A program made the translations under genes and the position numbers. A stretch of 7,438 bases of DNA, taken from assembly GCA_001799195.1 (NCBI GenBank), contig MGSU01000216.1, positions 1-7,438 on the forward strand. Reading direction: 5' to 3'. Position 1 is the first letter of the stretch, and every line of letters begins with the position of its first letter. The DNA is from Deltaproteobacteria bacterium RIFOXYA12_FULL_61_11 (GTDB lineage: Bacteria > Bdellovibrionota_F > JAHFAK01 > YA12-FULL-61-11). This document shows, piece by piece, positions 1-5,970 of the stretch. The notes under the pieces are model-generated. The model worked only from the letters and a program-made list of their open reading frames with translations, did no database searches and was not told the DNA's origin.

Positions 1-791
1 AGATGCGCGCCCTGCTGACCGGGGTCGAGGTGGTCTTCCACTTGGCGGCGTTGATCTCGGTACCCTACTCTTACTCTGCTCCGCATTCCTTCCTCGAGAC
101 CAATGTCCGCGGCACGATGAACATCTGCCGCGCCGCACTCGAGGCAGGATGTTCCCGAGTGGTGGCTACCTCGACGAGCGAGGTCTACGGCACTGCCCTG
201 CGCGTGCCGATCGCCGAAGACCACCCCCTCCATCCCCAATCCCCCTATGCCGCGAGCAAGGTCGGCGCCGACGCAATGGTCCTGTCCTACCACTTGGCCT
301 ACGGTTTGCCCGTGGTCCTGGCCAGACCCTTCAATGCCTACGGTCCGCGGCAATCGGCACGGGCAGTTATACCCACGATCATCACCCAGGTCTTGGCCGG
401 TACTACCGTCCTCCGGCTCGGCGAGACGTCTTCGACCCGCGATTTTACCTTCGTGACCGACACCTGCGCCGGCCTCCTGGCCTTGGCTCAATGCGAGGAA
501 GCGATCGGCTCGACCGTCAACATCGGCACCGGCACAGAAATCTCCATCGCGACCTTGTGCTCCATGCTCGAGTCCTCGCTCGGTCACCAACTCTCGATTG
601 AGTCCTCCGACGAACGTCGCCGTCCCCGGGCAAGCGAGGTCATGCGCCTGTGTTGTGATTGTTCCTTGCTGCATCGCCTGACCGGCTTCCGCCCGGAGAC
701 GCCCTTGGTAGAAGGCCTCAGAAGAACCGTCGAGTGGTTTTCCCACCCCGGCATCCTCACCCGCTACAAACCCGAGCGCTATTGCGTGTGA
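1..791 (+). CDS. LegB-like NAD-dependent nucleotide-sugar 4,6-dehydratase, extended SDR (5' end outside window)
   Basis: This is the C-terminal part of an extended short-chain dehydrogenase/reductase acting on a nucleotide sugar in the cytoplasm. Counting from the first Met in the window (position 3), I see VFHLAAL (11-17), the catalytic-Ser strand TSTSEVYG (56-63), the catalytic YAASK motif (Tyr82, Lys86), RPFNAYGPRQSAR (108-120) and TRDF (145-148). The last two blocks are typical of the LegB / UDP-GlcNAc 4,6-dehydratase group used for legionaminic-acid-like sugars, though related epimerases share much of this. The Rossmann GxxGxxG motif is missing, and the family is about 330 aa against 262 here, so roughly 70 residues should lie left of the window; the Met at position 3 is probably internal. 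The gene ends in TGA with no clear terminator. A surface-glycan or flagellin-glycosylation role is inferred from the family only. Confidence 0.85.
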   Translation, partial: MRALLTGVEVVFHLAALISVPYSYSAPHSFLETNVRGTMNICRAALEAGCSRVVATSTSEVYGTALRVPIAEDHPLHPQSPYAASKVGADAMVLSYHLAYGLPVVLARPFNAYGPRQSARAVIPTIITQVLAGTTVLRLGETSSTRDFTFVTDTCAGLLALAQCEEAIGSTVNIGTGTEISIATLCSMLESSLGHQLSIESSDERRRPRASEVMRLCCDCSLLHRLTGFRPETPLVEGLRRTVEWFSHPGILTRYKPERYCV

Positions 792-892
792 ACGTGGCGG
801 GTCTGTCTCCTTTTTCTCCTGCTGGCGCCGAATAACCTCGTTCAACTCCTGGCGACTCTTCCTCCAAACAACGATTGCCGCTCTTTCGAGCC

Positions 893-921
893 TTTCCTTT
901 TTCGCCCTCCTGGTCTACCAT
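893..921 (+). promoter_or_regulatory. Weak putative promoter for the secreted anchor protein
   Basis: A TTTCCT hexamer (893-898) and TACCAT (916-921) are separated by 17 bp, about 30 bp before the ATG at 952. The -35 match is poor. I base the call on spacing and on the likeness of the -10 to those before other genes here. It lies in a 160-bp pyrimidine-rich gap after the SDR gene. Confidence 0.25.
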
Positions 922-951
922 TCCAATCAGACCACTGAGGCGGGGACAATT

Positions 952-1926
952 ATGTGTAAGCTAACCTGCGTTCTTGTTCTCTTCTTCGCGGTCTCGACCG
1001 CCACTGCCTATCAAACCCCCTCCTCCTTCGAACAACCGACCAGCGGTACGGTGAATTTCTACACCGGATCCCCCCGTTCTCAGGGCCTTGGCTGCAACAA
1101 CCGCGACAGTGGGCAGTGCCACCCCAAGCCGGCGGCCGACGTCGAGGCCTTCACCCTCACCCCGACCTCGAACATGCGTCAGGCGAAGGACCAGAGCAAC
1201 CTGCAGTACAAGCCCCTCGAGCAGTGGACCTTCGAGGTGAAAATCAACACCCACGAGTATTCCGAAAAAGGATTGTCGGCCACCGCGAGCACTGCCCAGA
1301 ATGGTCTCAACGCCGAGGTTCTCGACTCGACCGGTAAATCGGTAGGAACTCTGTACTATGGGGACAACACCCTGCTCAACGTCAGCGCAGGGAGCTTCGA
1401 GGAAGGCACGGTCATCCTGGACGAAGACACCAACACGCGCATCCCCCGCTGGAGCTTCACCTGGCAAGCGCCGAACCAGTCCGCCGGTACGGTCGACCTC
1501 TACCTTTCCGCCGTGGACGGGGATGGCGACGGCACCCCGCGCGGGGATATCACCCGGGCCGTGAAGTTCTCGATCTACCCCGAGGGCAGCGCCCCGGCCG
1601 GCGACATCGCCGCAACCGACCCGGCAGGCAGCGGAACTACGACAGGCACAACGACAGGAGGCACCACCACGGATGGAACTACCGGAGGGGACCCGAGTAA
1701 CTCCACCGCCGGCACAACCCCCCCCGCTACCTATCCCAACTCTCAACCAGCCTACAATCCCAACGCCGGTTTCCTCCCCCCTACCCAGAAGAAATCCGGC
1801 AGTACCGGCGGTTGCGGCTGTGTCATCCAGGCCCCTTCCCGTCCCTGCCCCGTGGAACAACTCCTCTTCTTCCTGCCCTTACCGCTGGCTTTCTACCTGA
1901 CCCGAGCTCGCCTCCGCCGCCGCTGA
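952..1926 (+). CDS. Secreted choice-of-anchor V / Reeler-like domain protein with C-terminal sorting-type tail
   Basis: A 324-aa exported protein of unknown function. The start is ATG with GGGGA five bases upstream. Residues 1-19 form a Sec signal peptide with likely cleavage after STATA. Residues 34-210 look like the choice-of-anchor V (Reeler-like beta-sandwich) family: an N-terminal YTGSP, a Cys...CysHis element (Cys48, Cys56, His57), then alternating strands with WTFEVKI (92-98), WSFTWQAP (167-174) and a GDGDGTPRGD loop (190-199). In the family the Cys pair is usually CxxCH, so the seven-residue gap here is unusual. A Thr/Gly linker follows (225-248), then a Pro/Asn-rich stretch. The tail has GGCGC (286-290), a hydrophobic segment (about 301-316) and Arg-rich RARLRRR (318-324). 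This resembles MYXO-CTERM-type sorting signals, in which a Cys is processed for surface anchoring. The Cys-to-hydrophobic gap is longer than I would expect, so the exact class is uncertain. Confidence 0.8.
   Translation: MCKLTCVLVLFFAVSTATAYQTPSSFEQPTSGTVNFYTGSPRSQGLGCNNRDSGQCHPKPAADVEAFTLTPTSNMRQAKDQSNLQYKPLEQWTFEVKINTHEYSEKGLSATASTAQNGLNAEVLDSTGKSVGTLYYGDNTLLNVSAGSFEEGTVILDEDTNTRIPRWSFTWQAPNQSAGTVDLYLSAVDGDGDGTPRGDITRAVKFSIYPEGSAPAGDIAATDPAGSGTTTGTTTGGTTTDGTTGGDPSNSTAGTTPPATYPNSQPAYNPNAGFLPPTQKKSGSTGGCGCVIQAPSRPCPVEQLLFFLPLPLAFYLTRARLRRR
1627..1695 (+). repeat. Degenerate Thr/Gly-coding repeat in the linker
   Basis: Imperfect tandem ACN/GGN codons encode an almost pure Thr/Gly stretch at residues 226-248 of the secreted protein. 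It probably acts as a flexible, possibly glycosylated spacer between the folded domain and the C-terminal anchor. The copies vary at third positions, so recent slippage is not obvious. Confidence 0.6.
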
Positions 1927-1948
1927 TCCCCGAACCCGCTCTTTTTCC

Positions 1949-1976
1949 TTGCGCTTCGGTCGAAACCTGCTATAGT
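1949..1976 (+). promoter_or_regulatory. Promoter of tRNA-Ala
   Basis: TTGCGC (1949-1954) and TATAGT (1971-1976) are 16 bp apart. A TGC just before the -10 makes it an extended -10. Transcription should begin around 1983, about five bases before the mature tRNA 5' end. This is the most convincing sigma70-type promoter in the window. Confidence 0.6.
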
Positions 1977-1987
1977 CCGCTTCCGAC

Positions 1988-2060
1988 GGGGCTGTAGCTC
2001 AGCTGGGAGAGCGTCGCGTTCGCAATGCGAAGGCCAGGGGTTCGATCCCCCTCAGCTCCA
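1988..2060 (+). tRNA. tRNA-Ala, anticodon CGC
   Basis: All arms can be folded by hand into a 73-nt cloverleaf. The acceptor stem is GGGGCTG paired with CAGCTCC, including the G3:U70 wobble that alanyl-tRNA synthetase recognises. The D stem is GCTC/GAGC, the anticodon stem TCGCG/TGCGA, and the loop TTCGCAA gives anticodon CGC, reading GCG (Ala). The variable loop is five bases, and the T arm is AGGGG-TTCGATC-CCCCT. The discriminator base is A. It is followed directly by T-rich sequence, so CCA is not encoded and must be added post-transcriptionally. The gene has its own promoter and terminator. Confidence 0.97.
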
Positions 2061-2097
2061 TTTTTACCACCTCCAGGTACGTCCAGGCAGGTGTATT

Positions 2098-2130
2098 AAG
2101 CCGGCGGAAACGCTGGCTTTTTTCGTTTTT
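2098..2130 (+). terminator. Rho-independent terminator after tRNA-Ala
   Basis: AAGCCGGCG, loop GAAA and CGCTGGCTT form a ten-member hairpin arm with one G-T wobble and a stable GNRA-type tetraloop. A T tract interrupted only by CG follows. It lies about 38 bases after the tRNA and is the strongest terminator in the window. Confidence 0.85.
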
Positions 2131-2184
2131 TCTTCCCTTACTGACAGTTTCCGCCTTGGGAGGCGAACTATCCCAAAGGGGTCC

Positions 2185-2285
2185 ACCTCACCCCGTCGAC
2201 CGAGATGCTCAGATGAACCACCAACCCTCTCCTTGGTCAAGGAGAGGGGTAATGATTCCAAACGACTGTAATCGCGGGGTGAGGT
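2185..2285. repeat. REP/MITE-like element with nested inverted repeats
   Basis: Outer arms ACCTCACCCCG (2185-2195) and CGGGGTGAGGT (2275-2285) are exact 11-bp inverted repeats enclosing 79 bp. Inside lies a second perfect palindrome, CCCTCTCCTTG (2225-2235) and CAAGGAGAGGG (2238-2248), with a GT spacer. The outer motif is partly repeated just beyond the right arm (GGGTGAGGT, 2287-2295). CTCACCC and CCTCTCC arms of this kind are seen in repetitive extragenic elements of many proteobacteria. Whether it is multicopy in this genome cannot be told from one copy. It has no coding capacity and sits between a terminator and the next promoter. Confidence 0.7.
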
Positions 2286-2297
2286 TGGGTGAGGTAG

Positions 2298-2326
2298 TTG
2301 CTCCTCGCTTGGACTTCTGGTAGGCT
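2298..2326 (+). promoter_or_regulatory. Putative promoter of the lipoprotein/TlpA/PEGA operon
   Basis: TTGCTC (2298-2303), a 17-bp spacer and TAGGCT (2321-2326, preceded by TGG) lie 33 bp before the first ATG of the operon. They follow immediately after the inverted-repeat element, so that element could influence expression. The -10 is weak; the call rests on spacing and position. Confidence 0.35.
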
Positions 2327-2358
2327 CGCCTGGCTCAGAAACGGCCAGGAAGTACACA

Positions 2359-2961
2359 ATGTCGAACTGGTTGCAAGCAGTTGCAACAATAGGCCTCTGT
2401 TGGCAGCTCACCTCCTGTTCGCTCTTGAGCGGCACCAAACCTCGATGGATCACCGATCCGAACCGGGAAACGATAGCGAACCCTTCCTTATACTTTGCCG
2501 TGGGCAGCGCCGAGGGCTATGCCAGGACGGAACTTGGCCTGGCCACCAAGGCCATTACCGCGGCCCGCGCAGACCTGACCTCGTATCTCGTGGCCCGCAC
2601 CGCGAACTGCCTGGCCAAGGCCCTCGACACGACCCACACGACACTTCCTCCCGGGTCGAACGTCCTCGCCACCGTTCTCGAGACGCTGAAGGTGCGGCTC
2701 GAGGACCTGCTCCTGGAGACGAGCAAGCTCGAGAACTACCACGTCGAGCATCTCCACGCTCGGCACATGGACTTCCCACTCCTGCGGGTCCATGCCCGCG
2801 TCAGCATCGATACAAACAAGGTGGTGCAACGTCTCGTCCTGCTGGTGACCGATATCGTCAAGACCGGGGAACCGGGCAGTCGGCTGTTTCCGGACGAAAC
2901 ACTCGACGAAGGGGTATCGACCTTGCGACGGATCATGCTCACGACCTTCGCACGGGAATAG
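2359..2961 (+). CDS. LPP20-like outer-membrane/periplasmic lipoprotein
   Basis: A 200-aa lipoprotein, first gene of the operon. AGGAAG (2347-2352) lies six bases before the ATG and supports this start. Residues 1-20 are a hydrophobic leader ending in the lipobox LTSC (lipidated Cys20). Oddly, the leader has no Lys or Arg before the hydrophobic core. The mature part begins with a Pro-Arg-Trp segment (28-30), then a strand YFAVGSAEG (45-53), a long helix rich in Ala/Arg (about 58-90) and strands around LLRVHARVSID (141-151) and RLVLLVTDI (158-166). That order matches the LPP20/FlgP-like lipoprotein fold, whose members have roles in envelope or flagellar assembly; the match is by pattern and remote. 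Position 20 after Cys is Ser, giving no inner-membrane retention signal in the E. coli sense. The next gene starts 14 bp downstream. Specific function unknown. Confidence 0.8.
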   Translation: MSNWLQAVATIGLCWQLTSCSLLSGTKPRWITDPNRETIANPSLYFAVGSAEGYARTELGLATKAITAARADLTSYLVARTANCLAKALDTTHTTLPPGSNVLATVLETLKVRLEDLLLETSKLENYHVEHLHARHMDFPLLRVHARVSIDTNKVVQRLVLLVTDIVKTGEPGSRLFPDETLDEGVSTLRRIMLTTFARE

Positions 2962-2975
2962 ACGGAGGATCGACG

Positions 2976-3638
2976 ATGCGCTTGCTTGTGTGCTTGCTCG
3001 TACCCCTTTCCCTCTTCGCGGTCGAAACAACCGAACGGCTCTCTGCCTCCGGGGACCTGAAGGTCGGTGCAAGAGCCCCGGCCTTCGGCAGCTTCAACGT
3101 CCTCGCGGGCGGGGCCACGGTCGGCCTGGGACGCACCATGGCCCAGCCGGGCGTCAAGGGGGTCATCTTGACGATTTTCGGCACCTACTGCCTGCCCTGC
3201 CGCAAGGGTCTCGAAACCCTCGAGGCGGCCAAGGCCACGCTCGAAGCCCAGGGTCTCCGGGTACTGGCGATGAGCTTTCTCGAGGACGGCGAGCTTGTAC
3301 GCCGGTACGCCGAGGAACTGCACCTCACCCTTCCGGTGTTGACCGACAAATTCGGCGCCATCCTCGCGGCCTACGGACTGACCCAGGAGGCCACGACCTC
3401 CTTGCCGCGGACCTTTTTGATCGACCAGGAACAGCGCATCATCGCCATCCTCGGAACAGAGGGGGAGGATTTCGTCGAGGTGATCGGGAAGGCGTTCAAC
3501 GCGCCGGCCACAATTTCGCCTTCTACCGACCAGACGACCCCGGGCACAGTGCCGAGCGTTCCCGCCGCCGCGCCCCCATCGGAAGCAGCTTCCCCACCGG
3601 CCCTGGAGCCGAGTTCGGATCGAGGGGGTACGCCATGA
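2976..3638 (+). CDS. TlpA-like periplasmic thioredoxin-fold protein (redoxin)
   Basis: A 220-aa exported thioredoxin-fold protein. The ATG at 2976 is set by a perfect GGAGG (2964-2968) seven bases upstream; the frame is open much further left, but that part overlaps the lipoprotein gene. Residues 1-15 form a short signal peptide. The domain begins at VGARAPAFG (30-38), typical of AhpC/TSA-Redoxin and TlpA/ResA proteins. The active site is FGTYCLPC, with redox Cys72 and Cys75; the cis-proline is Pro144 in SLPRTFLID, followed by the usual beta-hairpin. Family members reduce or isomerise disulfides outside the cytoplasm, for example in apocytochromes or other client proteins. A Pro/Ala/Ser/Thr-rich tail (176-220) without predicted fold is appended. 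The gene overlaps the PEGA gene by four bases (ATGA), so the two are probably translationally coupled. The PEGA protein is a candidate client, by inference. Confidence 0.9.
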   Translation: MRLLVCLLVPLSLFAVETTERLSASGDLKVGARAPAFGSFNVLAGGATVGLGRTMAQPGVKGVILTIFGTYCLPCRKGLETLEAAKATLEAQGLRVLAMSFLEDGELVRRYAEELHLTLPVLTDKFGAILAAYGLTQEATTSLPRTFLIDQEQRIIAILGTEGEDFVEVIGKAFNAPATISPSTDQTTPGTVPSVPAAAPPSEAASPPALEPSSDRGGTP

Positions 3639-5566
3639 GGATGGTCCTCGCTGCGTTCCTGAGTCTGGCCTTGGTTGTCTCGGCCAAGGCTCAACAGAAC
3701 AAGCAGCTTCTCATGGTCGCGGACGTCAAGGTCACCTGTAAGGGGTTCTCGGCCCAGGACAAGAGCGCGCTGGAGGAAACCCTGCGCACCGCGGTCAAGC
3801 GCGAGATCGGCGATCGCCTGGGCTTCATGAGCAAGGAAAACCTCTATGAAGTGCTCGGCGATAATAACATCGACCCGGCGGTGTGCAATGACTATCTGTG
3901 TGAAGTCGAGCTGTTCCGCAAGATCCAAGTTGATTATGGCATTACCCCGGTCTTGACCCGCCTAGGCGACAAGCTGCGTCTGCACCTCAAACTCTACGTC
4001 TCGAGCAACGGAGAAGAGTTGAACAGCGTCCAGCTCGACGGCCTCGACCTGCCTGCTCTCGACCGGGGCATCTTGAAACAGGTCAGTGTGCTGCTCGAAC
4101 CCTTGTTCGCGCGCGGCGAAAAAGACGTGCTGGCCAAGGTCGAGGCCGAGATCAAACAGCAAGAAGGGAGAGAGCTGAAATTCCGAAAAATCGACAACGA
4201 AGTCATCACGTTCATCTCTATCCCACCCAAGGCCGCGCTCTTCATCAACGGCAAGGCCATCGGCGACACCGGGCTCAAGGGCACCAAGCAGGCCCTGGCC
4301 TACGGCATCCACAAAATACGCCTGGAGCTGCCCGAATACTTGCCCGAAGAGCGCCAACTCGAGATCAGCAAGGGCATGACCGAACGCACCCTTACCATTG
4401 TCCTCTCCAGCGCGCTGCGCCGGGTGGAAATCGACAGCACTCCTGAACAGGGGGCCGAGGTCTTTCTCGACAATCAGCTCCTCGGACGCACTCCCCTGCA
4501 GCACACCTTTGCGATCAACTCGAAACCCTACGAATTGTCCCTCAAACGAGACCTCTTCAAAACCGCTTCGTTGGCCCTCGACATCACCAGAGAGACCACG
4601 AACGCTCAGCTCTTCACGGTCGTTCTCGAACCGAACTACGGCCTCCTCGACCTGAGTAGCGAACCTCCGGGCATAGCCGTATTTCTCGACGACGAACCCA
4701 TCGGCACGACCCCGCTCAAGAACTATCGTCTCCCCCTCGGCGTCTTCAACCTGGCCTTGCGCGACCCGGCCTGGTTCGAGGTGAGCATCGACAAGCTGCA
4801 GGTCACCACTCCGCTCGAGACCCTTGTCCATTCCTTCACCTTGCAGCGCAAGTTCGGCGGGCTGGACCTGGGCTGTCACGACGAGCAGAACGGCGTGGTC
4901 GTTGCCGAGGTGTTTCTCGACGGCGAAAAGCTCGGCGAGACCGACCCGCGCCTCCAGCACGAGCTGCCGGTCGGCACATACCGTCTCACGGTCAAGACCG
5001 AACACCGCACCATTACCGACCTGGTGGTGATCAACGACCACGGCGACATGTACCAGAAAGACCTGCTCTTACGCTCACTCAGCGACGAAGAACTGGCTGC
5101 GCTGGCCAGGAAGCGCTGCAAGCAAGAACTGGAAACGTTACAAACCCGCGACCAGGCCGAGCAACGCTTGGCAGAGCAACGGCGGTTGAAACACCTCGTG
5201 GTTTTGGTGCCCGCCGCGATGTTGGCCGTGGCCGCGGGGATCGGCGGAGGTCTGGCCTTCGGCGGTTCTCTGAACGACGATGAGCTGGCTGACCAAACCT
5301 ACCAAGACTATCTCCTTGCCACTCCTGGTGCCCAGATGGAATATCTCTATGCCGAAACCCAAGATCTCCGCGAGCGTTCCCGCTGGAAACTGCTCGGCGC
5401 CGGAGTGCTGGGGATCGTTGCCCTCGGCGCTGCCGGGGTGGCCGTTTACGAGTATCTAGCGCTCCCCCCCATGCCCGCCCCCCGGGTAACCAGCTCTCGC
5501 GGCTATGCGCTGAACCCGACCTACGACGGTGAGCTGGTCGGGTTGGCCTTGACGGGGTGGTGGTGA
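3635..5566 (+). CDS. Envelope protein with four PEGA repeats, coiled coil and C-terminal hydrophobic hairpin
   Basis: A 643-aa exported protein starting at the ATGA overlap with the thioredoxin gene; GAGGGGG lies six bases upstream. The signal peptide ends at SAKA (cleavage after 19). Residues 24-160 form an alpha/beta domain resembling the TolB-N/CsgG-like N-domains of myxobacterial PEGA proteins, with Cys35, Cys84 and Cys89. Four PEGA-like beta-domains follow at about 189-257, 261-332, 336-404 and 408-479, each with the (V/L)FLD...(L/I)G.TPL pattern (FINGKAIG in the first). An acidic/basic coiled coil covers 481-519. Two glycine-rich hydrophobic segments (about 520-544 and 586-608) flank a polar loop, and the protein ends in GWW. 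PEGA domains are known in surface or cell-wall-associated proteins and usually mediate binding; no catalytic residues are visible. Structural, scaffolding or sensing roles are possible. There is no clear terminator after the TGA. Confidence 0.88.
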   Translation: MRMVLAAFLSLALVVSAKAQQNKQLLMVADVKVTCKGFSAQDKSALEETLRTAVKREIGDRLGFMSKENLYEVLGDNNIDPAVCNDYLCEVELFRKIQVDYGITPVLTRLGDKLRLHLKLYVSSNGEELNSVQLDGLDLPALDRGILKQVSVLLEPLFARGEKDVLAKVEAEIKQQEGRELKFRKIDNEVITFISIPPKAALFINGKAIGDTGLKGTKQALAYGIHKIRLELPEYLPEERQLEISKGMTERTLTIVLSSALRRVEIDSTPEQGAEVFLDNQLLGRTPLQHTFAINSKPYELSLKRDLFKTASLALDITRETTNAQLFTVVLEPNYGLLDLSSEPPGIAVFLDDEPIGTTPLKNYRLPLGVFNLALRDPAWFEVSIDKLQVTTPLETLVHSFTLQRKFGGLDLGCHDEQNGVVVAEVFLDGEKLGETDPRLQHELPVGTYRLTVKTEHRTITDLVVINDHGDMYQKDLLLRSLSDEELAALARKRCKQELETLQTRDQAEQRLAEQRRLKHLVVLVPAAMLAVAAGIGGGLAFGGSLNDDELADQTYQDYLLATPGAQMEYLYAETQDLRERSRWKLLGAGVLGIVALGAAGVAVYEYLALPPMPAPRVTSSRGYALNPTYDGELVGLALTGWW

Positions 5567-5635
5567 GAGAGGGCTGTATTCGCTGTGATCTTCCCGAAAA
5601 CCTAAGAAAAGAACCTAAAACATCGAAATAAGTAT

Positions 5636-5643
5636 AGTATACT
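5636..5643. promoter_or_regulatory. AT-rich palindrome at the remnant's left edge
   Basis: AGTATACT is a perfect 8-bp palindrome preceded by the partial copy AGTATA (5631-5636). The surrounding 5591-5645 stretch is strikingly AT-rich compared with its GC-rich neighbours. It contains -10-like hexamers TATAGT (5633-5638) and TATACT (5638-5643), but no matching -35. It could be the old promoter/operator of the deleted ATPase gene or simply the deletion junction. Confidence 0.3.
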
Positions 5644-5966
5644 TGCACTATTGCTCCATGCTAGGCACCAAGGACCACGAGGTCGACCTGATTGCCTCGA
5701 TCGAGGGTCGCCTGGTTCCGTTCGAGGTGAAGTACCGCGCGCAGGCCACCGGCGTCGGCGACCTTAAAGGTCTCGCTCAGTTCTGCGGTGAACGAAACGT
5801 GGAACGTGGGTATGTCATTACAAAAAACTTCGACGACTTCGGCACACTACCCCTCGGTGTTCCCGGCATGGAGGTCCGCGTCGCCAAGATCCCGGCGCCG
5901 CTCGCTTGTTACTGGCTTGGGTTGGCCGAGGTCACTGCCGCCAGGTCGGGAGACGACCTGGGGTGA
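5643..5966 (+). pseudogene. C-terminal remnant of an AAA-family/DUF4143 ATPase
   Basis: The reading frame matches only the last part of proteins with an AAA_14 ATPase domain and a DUF4143 domain, normally about 380-450 aa. Numbering from TTG 5643, it keeps the nuclease-like core: HEVDLI (12-17, Asp15) and PFEVKYR (26-32, Glu28 and Lys30), then the typical GYVITKNF segment (56-63). The Walker A/B ATPase part is absent, and a stop at 5616-5618 closes the frame just upstream. Neither TTG 5643 nor ATG 5658 has a good ribosome-binding site. I therefore read it as a 5'-deleted remnant, although a small expressed protein cannot be excluded. It converges on the VapC gene, with four bases between the stop codons. 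Such ATPases are common, patchily distributed accessory genes. Confidence 0.75.
5941..5961. other. Perfect 8-bp hairpin between convergent genes
   Basis: CCAGGTCG and CGACCTGG are exact inverted repeats with a GGAGA loop. They overlap the last codons of the ATPase remnant and end ten bases before the VapC stop. No T tract follows on either strand, so it is not a canonical terminator. It could still separate the two convergent transcripts. Confidence 0.4.
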
Positions 5967-5970
5967 CCTG

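Noticed and set aside
961-1860. Open frame of 299 codons on the minus strand opposite the secreted protein
   Set aside because: Gly/Arg/Val-rich composition without domains; it mirrors codon bias of the plus-strand gene, which has a signal peptide and a recognisable domain.
1988-2060. tRNA gene as a possible integration (attB) site for a mobile element
   Set aside because: No copy of the tRNA 3' end elsewhere in the window, and no integrase or phage gene nearby.
2149-2178. Imperfect hairpin around CCTTGGG ... CCCAAAGG upstream of the REP-like element
   Set aside because: The stem has a bulge and competing pairings; too weak to call as a separate element.
2298-2975. Long open frame that runs into the thioredoxin gene from the left, suggesting a 446-aa protein
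   Set aside because: The left part is Arg/Gly/Pro-rich shadow sequence antiphase to the lipoprotein gene. A perfect GGAGG and a signal peptide mark the true start at 2976.
2990-3634. Extension of the PEGA frame 215 codons upstream
   Set aside because: It overlaps the thioredoxin gene in another frame, has shadow-like composition, and would bury the signal peptide that begins at 3635.
3962-5041. Open frame of 359 codons on the minus strand opposite the PEGA gene
   Set aside because: Antisense shadow; no ribosome-binding site or motif, while the plus strand encodes clear PEGA repeats.
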